From contig JAQWZS010000039.1 in the NCBI GenBank assembly GCA_029253325.1, positions 1 through 20,078 on the forward strand: DNA of 20,078 nt, given 5' to 3'. Origin of the DNA: Bacteroidia bacterium. GTDB taxonomy: Bacteria > Bacteroidota > Bacteroidia > NS11-12g > UBA9320. This document shows, in pieces, positions 15,184 through 20,078 of the stretch. The stretch's first letter is position 1; every line of letters starts with the position of its first letter. The position numbers were made by a program, and so were the translations under genes. A model generated the notes under the pieces. That model was not told the origin of the DNA and did no database searches. It worked only from the letters and a program-made list of their open reading frames with translations.

Positions 15184-15870
15184 ATGAATAAATTAATAAT
15201 TTTTGGTATTGCATTAACATTAGTTGCTTGCCAAACACAAGAAACAATCGATACCTCCGTTGATACAGAGTTATCTACTCAATTAGATACCGTAAGTTAT
15301 TTATTGGGGTACAATTATGCTAAAGGTTTGAAAAGTAATACAGGTCAAACAGAGCTTGACAGAATATCATTTTTGACAGCAATTCAGCGTGTATTTGACG
15401 GAAAAGAATCCGAGATTAGTGATGAGTTAGCAAGTGATTTTATGAGTACCTATTTCACAAAACTAAAGCAAGAACAAAGTGCTGTTGTCCGTCAAGAGGG
15501 TGATGCATTTTTAGCAAAAAATTTGACCAAAGAGGGAGTACAAGTGACAGAATCAGGTTTGCAGTATAAAGTCATTACCAAAGGTTCGGGTGAAATTCCA
15601 AATGAGGGTGATAAAGTAAAGGTACATTACACGGGTAAGTTAATTGATGGGACAGTATTTGATAGTTCAATTGATCGTGGTACACCTGCAGAATTTGCTA
15701 CTAATCAGGTTATTAAAGGATGGACCGAGGCCTTAATGATGATGAACGTTGGTTCAAAATGGGAGTTAGTTATTCCTTCTGATTTAGCCTATGGTGATCG
15801 TGGAACAGGACCTATTCCAGCTGGTTCTACACTATTATTTGAGGTAGAACTTTTAGATATCGTTAAATAA
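15184..15870 (+). CDS. FKBP-type peptidyl-prolyl cis-trans isomerase, lipoprotein
   Basis: I choose the ATG at 15184 because it gives a clean lipoprotein signal, MNKLIIFGIALTLVAC, with the lipidated Cys at 16; an in-frame TTG at 15160 would add eight residues before it. The 228-residue product has the FKBP N-terminal dimerisation domain (about 33-115, TQLDTVSYLLGYNYAKGL) and an FKBP catalytic domain (about 135-228). The latter has the core residues VHYTGKLIDG, VFDSS, VIKGWTEAL, IPSDLAYGDRG, IPAGSTLLFEVELL. It is the same layout as FkpA/Mip: a dimeric periplasmic foldase that isomerises Xaa-Pro bonds and helps envelope protein folding. It lies 20 nt after the ABC-F gene and 11 nt before peptidase E, all co-directional. 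Confidence 0.94.
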   Translation: MNKLIIFGIALTLVACQTQETIDTSVDTELSTQLDTVSYLLGYNYAKGLKSNTGQTELDRISFLTAIQRVFDGKESEISDELASDFMSTYFTKLKQEQSAVVRQEGDAFLAKNLTKEGVQVTESGLQYKVITKGSGEIPNEGDKVKVHYTGKLIDGTVFDSSIDRGTPAEFATNQVIKGWTEALMMMNVGSKWELVIPSDLAYGDRGTGPIPAGSTLLFEVELLDIVK

Positions 15871-15881
15871 AATTATTTCAG

Positions 15882-16574
15882 TTGAATTTACTTTTACTAA
15901 GTAATAGTACTAATTACGGTGAGCCTTATATGCAATGGTGCTCTAGTACAATTACTTCATTTGTGAAAGATCCTTCATCCGTTATATTTATCCCATATGC
16001 AGGCGTTGGGTTTTCGTATGATGATTATACAAAAAAAGTAAATCATGCATTGTCATCCTCTGATATTCAAGTTACTAATTTGGATGATTTTGATGATAAG
16101 AAAAATGCTCTTAAAGATTCAAGTGCAATATTTGTAGGAGGGGGGAATACTTTTCATTTGCTCAAAATGCTACAACAACTTGATCTTGTAGAAACCATCC
16201 AACAAGTAGTTGCGAATGAAGTACCCTATGTAGGATGGAGTGCTGGTTCGAATATTGCTTCGCCCACCATTTGCACTACGAATGATATGCCAATTGTTGA
16301 ACCTAAAAGTTTTGATTCACTAAGCCTTATTCCTTTTCAGATTAACCCGCATTTCACTGAAAAGTCTATTCCAGATCATGGAGGAGAATCTAGAATACAG
16401 CGACTTACAGAGTTTCTTGCTGCGAACCCTGATCAGAAAGTAATTGCTTTGCCAGAATCGTCATATCTCGTTAGTAATGGAAATCAACTAATTTACATTG
16501 GCAAATCAGATGGTAAAATAATTTCTAGCAGTGAAACAAAAATTGTTAAAAATCAGTCAAATGTCATCTTTTGA
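15882..16574 (+). CDS. pepE: Dipeptidase E (alpha-aspartyl dipeptidase, S51 family)
   Basis: A 230-residue cytoplasmic S51 peptidase that cleaves Asp-Xaa dipeptides. The catalytic residues fall at the same numbers as in Salmonella PepE: Ser120 in VGWSAGSN, Asp135 in TNDMPIV and His157 in INPHF. The VGGGNTFHLL segment (about 85-94) is the conserved loop near the active site. Length equals the family norm. The TTG at 15882 is the start, since MNLLLLSNSTNYG is the normal N-terminus of the family. It follows the isomerase gene by 11 nt and is probably co-transcribed with it. The next gene downstream has its own predicted promoter. Confidence 0.93.
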   Translation: MNLLLLSNSTNYGEPYMQWCSSTITSFVKDPSSVIFIPYAGVGFSYDDYTKKVNHALSSSDIQVTNLDDFDDKKNALKDSSAIFVGGGNTFHLLKMLQQLDLVETIQQVVANEVPYVGWSAGSNIASPTICTTNDMPIVEPKSFDSLSLIPFQINPHFTEKSIPDHGGESRIQRLTEFLAANPDQKVIALPESSYLVSNGNQLIYIGKSDGKIISSSETKIVKNQSNVIF

Positions 16575-16601
16575 TTGTTTTAGAGATTATCCATTTTGAA
16601 A

Positions 16602-16633
16602 TTGTACCAGATAAAAATTCGTTTGTACATTTG
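16602..16633 (+). promoter_or_regulatory. Predicted promoter of the small lipoprotein gene
   Basis: TTG at 16602-16604 and an exact TAnnTTTG (TACATTTG) at 16626-16633, 21 nt apart. Transcription would begin about 15 nt before the ATG at 16655. This supports that ATG over earlier in-frame codons, which would lie upstream of or inside the promoter. Confidence 0.5.
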
Positions 16634-16654
16634 TTAAATTATTTAAAAAATAAA

Positions 16655-17200
16655 ATGAAAAATTTAAGCTTAATATTATTAATAGTTAGTGCGGCAGCAT
16701 TGACAATGACTACAGGTTGTGGAGATGATACAAACACAACGCCTACAAACAATACTCAAGATTCTACACCAACAGTAACGATTGAAAATCAAATTCAGAT
16801 TGGATTAGAATTATTTAAACTCAACGAAGAAGTTGATCGTACTTTTGGTGAATACACCACCAGTGAGACAAGCACTTACATAAGTGTTTTCGGTAATGAT
16901 CAAAATTACGGTGATGCTAGTTTTAATATCACATTCCCTGGTGAATCTACTGGGACATTTGTAACTGAGGAAGGAAGTTCTGTTGTTGATTTCCAGGCAG
17001 GAGCTGGAGAAGAAGGTACTATTAGACGTGAAGAATATAGTGCATCAGGAAGTACAATGACCATCGTTGTGACAGAATATGGAGCTATTGGTGAACATAT
17101 CAAAGGAACTTTTTCAGGCACTGTTAAGAATGGCAGAACTGGTCAAAGTGTAAATATTACAAAAGGTAAATTTGACGTTATCCGAAGAGATGACCAATAA
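16655..17200 (+). CDS. Predicted small lipoprotein of unknown function
   Basis: A 181-residue protein starting at the ATG at 16655. The frame is open back to 16571, but that part has no plausible signal. The N-terminus MKNLSLILLIVSAAALTMTTGC is a lipoprotein signal with Cys22, followed by an acidic, Thr/Asn-rich linker (DDTNTTPTNNTQDSTP). The rest looks all-beta, with Gly, Thr and Ser spread between short hydrophobic strands. The C-terminal part has YGAIGEHIKGTFSGTV and ends ITKGKFDVIRR, a pattern I recall from Bacteroidota surface proteins of no known function. It has its own predicted promoter and a strong terminator 28 nt after the stop, so it is probably transcribed alone. Likely exposed on the periplasmic or outer surface; no function should be inferred. 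Confidence 0.8.
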   Translation: MKNLSLILLIVSAAALTMTTGCGDDTNTTPTNNTQDSTPTVTIENQIQIGLELFKLNEEVDRTFGEYTTSETSTYISVFGNDQNYGDASFNITFPGESTGTFVTEEGSSVVDFQAGAGEEGTIRREEYSASGSTMTIVVTEYGAIGEHIKGTFSGTVKNGRTGQSVNITKGKFDVIRRDDQ

Positions 17201-17228
17201 CCAACTTTAAATTTAAAGAAAAACCGAA

Positions 17229-17259
17229 GGGGGGGATGAATTTTCATCCCCCCCTTTTT
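17229..17259. terminator. Strong intrinsic terminator, G7/C7 hairpin
   Basis: A perfect 11-bp stem, G7ATGA (17229-17239) paired with TCATC7 (17244-17254), with a four-base loop and a T5 tract after it. It ends the lipoprotein transcript. On the other strand the stem is followed by TTCGG then T5, so it could also stop transcripts reading leftward from tRNA-Cys. Confidence 0.9.
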
Positions 17260-17369
17260 GATGGAATATTTTATAAATAATTATTTCAAAAGTTAAGTTA
17301 TAGTTCTGGATAAGAGTTGGAGGCCTTAATTAGAGCTAAAGAATAATTGTAAAATAGGATAATTAGGAG

Positions 17370-17440
17370 AGGTCGGAACCGGATTCGAACCGGTGTAAAA
17401 GGTTTTGCAGACCTCTGCCTAGCCACTCGGCCATCCGACC
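17370..17440 (-). tRNA. tRNA-Cys (anticodon GCA)
   Basis: A 71-nt cloverleaf on the minus strand. The acceptor stem pairs GGTCGGA (17434-17440) with TCCGACC (17371-17377), and the discriminator base is U, as required for tRNA-Cys. The D arm contains GGCC…GGC; the anticodon arm has the loop CTGCAAA with anticodon GCA; the T arm is ACCGG-TTCGAAT-CCGGT. CCA is not encoded. Around it, the 17201-17563 stretch holds only the terminator and the tRNA promoter element. Confidence 0.96.
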
Positions 17441-17457
17441 TTTCTTTAAAAGGAATG

Positions 17458-17465
17458 CAAATTTA
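17458..17465 (-). promoter_or_regulatory. Predicted -7 element (TAAATTTG) of tRNA-Cys
   Basis: Exact TAnnTTTG on the minus strand, 17 nt upstream of the mature tRNA 5' end, a normal distance for a short tRNA precursor leader. No clear -33 element. Confidence 0.4.
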
Positions 17466-17563
17466 AAATTTATGTCATGTATTCCTAATTGATAGTAGTT
17501 TTCTTTTAAAGCTTTAATCAAAACATAAAAGTGGAAAAATTAGGTTTCTCACAAAATATTAAT

Positions 17564-18100
17564 CTACTTCCTTTTTCTTCTTCTTATATTTTGCCAAATT
17601 ATAGGCTCTCCATTAAAACTCTCAATACTTTTTTCAATTTGCTTATTGGAGGATTTACCAAAGAAAGCACCTGGAATAGCTATTCCAAAACCAATCGCCA
17701 TTGGAGTTATTAGATTTATATCTTTATCATTAAAAACATTACCAATGAAAGCATTACCAACTATTCCTGCTCCTACAATTATTAATGATGTACCTATAAT
17801 CCCTCTAGTTCTAGCACGATTAAGATAGGTGATAGGTTCTCCTGTTACTTCTTTATTTTCAATGAATTTTTTTAATCTCCTGCCATATAAGCCAACTTTT
17901 CTATACTCTTCATCCTGTTCTGAAGAAGTTTTGAAATAATATTTAGTGCTAGTGCCTCCCGTCTGATGCATGTAATCATATCTAATTAGGTTTATTTTTT
18001 CTTTATTCTGACCATAAGATTTAGTTGCCCCGAAAAAATCAAATAAAATACAGAATACTACACAGGCAAAAATTCTTTTTAAAGTTATAACATTAATCAT
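17564..18100 (-). CDS. Hypothetical exported or membrane protein
   Basis: A 178-residue protein I do not recognise. Residues about 8-30 are a hydrophobic N-terminal signal (IFACVVFCILFDFFGATKSYGQ, with likely cleavage after YGQ, as is common in Bacteroidota). Then comes a polar region, and two glycine/alanine-rich hydrophobic helices at about 99-120 (GTSLIIVGAGIVGNAFIG) and 131-148 (MAIGFGIAIPGAFFG). The tail has a KQIEKSIESFNG stretch and ends in a basic cluster (RRRKRK). The double glycine-rich helix plus the K-x3-S-x3-(F/Y)N motif resembles a common type of uncharacterised Bacteroidota protein. It is divergent from the ECF sigma gene, 70 nt away. A -7-like element (TACTTTTG, 18105-18112) lies only 4 nt before its ATG. 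Confidence 0.7.
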   Translation of the reverse strand: MINVITLKRIFACVVFCILFDFFGATKSYGQNKEKINLIRYDYMHQTGGTSTKYYFKTSSEQDEEYRKVGLYGRRLKKFIENKEVTGEPITYLNRARTRGIIGTSLIIVGAGIVGNAFIGNVFNDKDINLITPMAIGFGIAIPGAFFGKSSNKQIEKSIESFNGEPIIWQNIRRRKRK

Positions 18101-18170
18101 AAATCAAAAGTATAAGAATTTACTTCTAATGTTTATTAATTTTGACTTTTTAGAATAAATCTAAAACTTA

Positions 18171-18662
18171 GTGAAAAAAAGTATCCAATTCGAAAAACTA
18201 TACAAGAGATTCCAACCGTCTCTTATTAATTATGCATACTACCTTACAAGAAGTTCTGAAGATTCAGTTGAGTTAGTCAATGATGTTTTTTTATCAGTTT
18301 GGAATAAAAAGAATAGACTAAAACTAGATAGTAACTTGAAAACCTACCTCTATACTGCTGTTAAAAATAGATCCATCAACTATATTAAAAAAAATAAGTT
18401 AGTGACTGTATTTGATGAAAAATTAGATACATTGAGCGATTTTGAGACGGATCATTCGCTTTTGGAAAAAGAACAGGATATAATTATTCAACAAATAATG
18501 AATGATTTGCCTTCAAAATGTAAGCAAGTGTTTGCTATGAGTCGAATAGATCAGCTTTCTAACAAGGAAATAGCATCGCTTTTGGATATATCAATCAAGA
18601 CGGTTGAAGCTCAAATTACTAAAGCATTAAAAATATTCAGAAAAAAATTAATAAATGAATAA
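18171..18662 (+). CDS. RNA polymerase ECF sigma factor (FecI-like, Bacteroidota type)
   Basis: A 163-residue sigma-70 family protein from a GTG start. It has the sigma-2 region at about residues 8-78, with EDSVELVNDVFLSVWNKK (core binding and -10 recognition) and LKTYLYTAVKNRSINYIKK. The sigma-4 helix-turn-helix spans about 102-160: LPSKCKQVFAMSRIDQLSNKEIA, then SIKTVEAQITKALK. Sigma-1.1 and sigma-3 are absent, as in ECF factors. It heads a locus with an anti-sigma factor and an STN-containing receptor, so it should transcribe outer-membrane uptake genes once released. Its stop overlaps the ATG at 18655 by eight bases. No exact TAnnTTTG precedes it, so its own promoter may be of a different class. 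The regulon is unknown. Confidence 0.93.
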   Translation: MKKSIQFEKLYKRFQPSLINYAYYLTRSSEDSVELVNDVFLSVWNKKNRLKLDSNLKTYLYTAVKNRSINYIKKNKLVTVFDEKLDTLSDFETDHSLLEKEQDIIIQQIMNDLPSKCKQVFAMSRIDQLSNKEIASLLDISIKTVEAQITKALKIFRKKLINE

Positions 18663-18711
18663 GGGTAGATTAATAAATCATTGTATAAACAAGTATAGAA
18701 GAATTATAATT

Positions 18712-18861
18712 ATGATTTGGGAATCGAATATACTCTTGAAATTCTTGTTTGGTAAATGTACCAGAAAAGAAACAGACGACGTGAATGCTTGGCTCAATGA
18801 GAGCAAACACAACCAGCGTACACTCTCACACTTAAAATCTACGGTAAACAGTTACTTATAA
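18712..18861 (+). CDS. Tiny free-standing anti-sigma-like domain protein, in frame with FecR
   Basis: A 49-residue protein from the ATG at 18712; the same frame opens earlier with an ATG at 18655, overlapping the sigma gene, which would give 68 residues. From ILLKFLFGKCTRKETDDVNAW onward it matches the cytoplasmic N-terminal domain of Bacteroidota FecR-type anti-sigma factors (LL-x-(K/R)-(Y/F)-L-x-G, then E-x6-(W/F)L). It resembles the N-terminus of the next protein residue for residue (IIQYL vs LLKFL; SSED vs TRKE; FVQEM vs VNAWL). Its TAA is immediately followed, in the same frame, by the fecR ATG. It has no membrane segment. It may be a short anti-sigma peptide, the remains of an older fecR, or the first half of a readthrough fusion. 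Similarity is clear by eye; function is inference. Confidence 0.6.
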   Translation: MIWESNILLKFLFGKCTRKETDDVNAWLNESKHNQRTLSHLKSTVNSYL

Positions 18862-19785
18862 ATGTCTACGGAATTAGAACATAAAATTATTCAATACTTG
18901 ACAAATAGCATGTCTTCAGAGGATCTTGCATTGTTTGTTCAAGAAATGGATACAAATGTTCTATTGAGGAAAGAATTTGATGTTTATAGATCAATTTGGG
19001 AAGTGACAAATTCACTTAGCTATGAATCTGAAAGTGTAAATCATTCCTGGAAAAGTTTTGAGCCTAAAATCACAGACAAACCACATTATTTTCTATCTAA
19101 ATCTAGTTTTGTCAATGTAGCCGCAAGCACAATCATTATTGCTATACTCACAATCGTAACTTGGAATTTTATTTCGAAAGAGTCAAATTTCGAAACATCC
19201 CAATATGCTGAAAATTATGTGCTGGATGATCATAGTCAAGTAATCTTAAATCCAAACTCTAAACTAATTTTACCAAACGGCTTTAACTCCTCAAATCGTG
19301 AGGTTACACTTTTAGGTGAAGCTTATTTTGATGTTGTTGAAAGCAACAAAAAATTCATTGTACACACAACTATAGGAGATGTTATCGTTCATGGTACTCA
19401 ATTTAAAGTTTCTGTAAATGAAGATGAACAATCTGTCTCAGTTGAACTTTTTGATGGTAAATTGTCTTACATTCAAAGTAATCAAGAATATCGTCTCAAA
19501 TCTGGAGATATACTTATTTCATCATCTAATGAAATTACTAAAACTACCTCAAATATTTCAATGACTAACGATGGTTATGTTATTTGTAAAAATACAACTC
19601 TTGCTAATATCTTAGCTCAAATTGATCTCATTTATGATGTAAATCATCACATCAAACCTAGCCTCTTGAAGGGTTTTTATTCAGTATCTCTTCCTAAAAA
19701 TGATCTTAAAAATTGCATCAAAATTTTAAATCAGATCTCTGGTAATAATTTTGTTTTAATTGACAATTCCATTGTTTTGAAGTAA
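18862..19785 (+). CDS. FecR-type anti-sigma factor (FecR domain and DUF4974)
   Basis: A 307-residue single-pass inner-membrane protein. Residues 1-50 are the cytoplasmic anti-sigma-like domain (IIQYLTNSMSSEDLALF), and residues about 83-104 the membrane helix (VAASTIIIAILTIVTWNFI). About 110-205 is the FecR domain (DDHSQVILNPNSKLILP, VTLLGEAYFDV, VIVHGTQFKVSV), and about 240-307 the DUF4974 domain (KNTTLANILAQIDLIYDV), which resembles the STN fold. It holds the ECF sigma factor until the outer-membrane receptor signals through the periplasm. Its ATG follows the stop of the tiny upstream frame without a gap and in the same frame. The next gene begins 23 nt after its stop. All usual domains are present. 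Confidence 0.93.
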   Translation: MSTELEHKIIQYLTNSMSSEDLALFVQEMDTNVLLRKEFDVYRSIWEVTNSLSYESESVNHSWKSFEPKITDKPHYFLSKSSFVNVAASTIIIAILTIVTWNFISKESNFETSQYAENYVLDDHSQVILNPNSKLILPNGFNSSNREVTLLGEAYFDVVESNKKFIVHTTIGDVIVHGTQFKVSVNEDEQSVSVELFDGKLSYIQSNQEYRLKSGDILISSSNEITKTTSNISMTNDGYVICKNTTLANILAQIDLIYDVNHHIKPSLLKGFYSVSLPKNDLKNCIKILNQISGNNFVLIDNSIVLK

Positions 19786-19792
19786 TCAATTT

Positions 19793-19809
19793 ACGACCTT
19801 CGTAGTCGT
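19793..19809 (+). promoter_or_regulatory. Small hairpin at the start of the receptor gene
   Basis: ACGAC (19793-19797) can pair with GTCGT (19805-19809), whose last base is the first base of the TTG start. A competing stem, TACGA/TCGTA (19792-19796 with 19800-19804), is mutually exclusive with it. Both stems are only 5 bp, so a role is speculative. Confidence 0.2.
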
Positions 19810-20078
19810 TGAATAAAATTGGTTTAATCATATTATTTTTCATTGCTTTATCATCAAATGCTCAGACATTTGAATATGATAATAGAGTGACGTTAAGTTT
19901 TTCTGGTTATTTATTAGAATGTATAGACTCAATTGAAAATCAAACAAGTGTTCACTTTAATTATAAACTTCAAAACCTTGTTAATAAGCGTATTTCTTTT
20001 AAATGCTATAACGAACCTTTACAAAAAATTTTAAAAATCATTGAAGATTCATGTGGTTTATCTCATGATAGATTGAAT
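19809..20078 (+). CDS. STN-domain outer-membrane receptor (probable TonB-dependent/SusC type), 5' part
   Basis: The TTG at 19809 opens 90 codons without a stop up to the window edge. An in-frame TAG just upstream (19803-19805) leaves this as the only sensible start. The product begins with a signal peptide, MNKIGLIILFFIALSSNAQ, followed by an STN (secretin/TonB N-terminal) domain at about residues 28-88: RVTLSFSGYLLECIDSIENQ, HFNYKLQNL and FKCYNEPLQKILKIIED. Placed after a sigma factor and FecR, it is most likely the N-terminal signalling domain of a TonB-dependent receptor, which would touch FecR in the periplasm. The barrel and plug are beyond the window, so a non-receptor STN protein cannot be excluded and the ligand is unknown. 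Confidence 0.8.
   Translation, partial: MNKIGLIILFFIALSSNAQTFEYDNRVTLSFSGYLLECIDSIENQTSVHFNYKLQNLVNKRISFKCYNEPLQKILKIIEDSCGLSHDRLN

Noticed and set aside
16571..16654. 28-residue N-terminal extension of the small lipoprotein
   Set aside because: It would precede a good lipoprotein signal peptide and overlaps the predicted promoter, so it is more likely untranslated.
17531..17828. Two 60-codon plus-strand frames antisense to the hypothetical membrane protein
   Set aside because: The minus-strand frame has a signal peptide, helices and a plausible start, while these have nothing protein-like; at most antisense RNA, for which there is no evidence.
1..20078. CRISPR arrays, insertion sequences, prophage or integrase genes
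   Set aside because: No regularly spaced repeats, transposase motifs or phage genes were seen; the tRNA-Cys has no integrase beside it.

Overview
The window is an AT-rich bacterial chromosome segment, almost certainly from the phylum Bacteroidota. Five things point there. The ParA–ParB–DUF5683 gene order is typical of the phylum. There is a sigma factor / FecR-type anti-sigma (with DUF4974) / STN-receptor cassette. The S9 peptidase and the cold-shock protein are of Bacteroidota type. Upstream regions repeatedly carry TAnnTTTG, the -7 element of the Bacteroidota primary sigma factor. Shine-Dalgarno sites are weak, and several starts are TTG or GTG. I cannot name the genus. I saw no prophage, insertion sequence or CRISPR array; apart from one small region this reads as ordinary core chromosome.

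Layout. At 1-127 (-) is the 5' end of a small membrane-protein gene. At about 169-1761 (-) lies an orphan OppA/DppA-like lipoprotein. Divergent from it, from 1804 to about 5710 (+), run a UPF0173 metal-dependent hydrolase, parA, parB, a DUF5683 membrane protein and a 3-hydroxyacyl-CoA dehydrogenase, with gaps of 0-41 nt. A cold-shock-domain protein (-) follows, then a secreted dipeptidyl-peptidase-IV-type protease (+). Next come an Uup-type ABC-F ATPase and ribBA (both -), a glycosyltransferase (+), a bidirectional terminator and an RRM RNA-binding protein (-). A (+) run then holds a YbiT-like ABC-F ATPase, an FKBP-type prolyl isomerase lipoprotein, peptidase E and a small predicted lipoprotein, closed by a strong terminator. 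A tRNA-Cys and a hypothetical membrane protein follow on the (-) strand.

The last 1.9 kb (+) is a cell-surface-signalling locus: ECF sigma factor, a tiny free-standing anti-sigma-like domain, a FecR-type anti-sigma factor, and the start of an STN-containing outer-membrane receptor cut by the window edge. In this family the receptor senses a ligand, FecR passes the signal across the inner membrane, and the sigma factor transcribes the uptake genes. The unusual point is that the tiny gene and fecR share one reading frame, are separated by a single TAA directly followed by ATG, and both carry the same N-terminal anti-sigma-like domain. That tandem-domain arrangement is the best candidate for something new here. 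Other points to note are a YbiT-like ABC-F whose second nucleotide site has lost its P-loop, and a 42-nt divergent intergenic region whose two predicted promoters lie in or beside the opposing genes.
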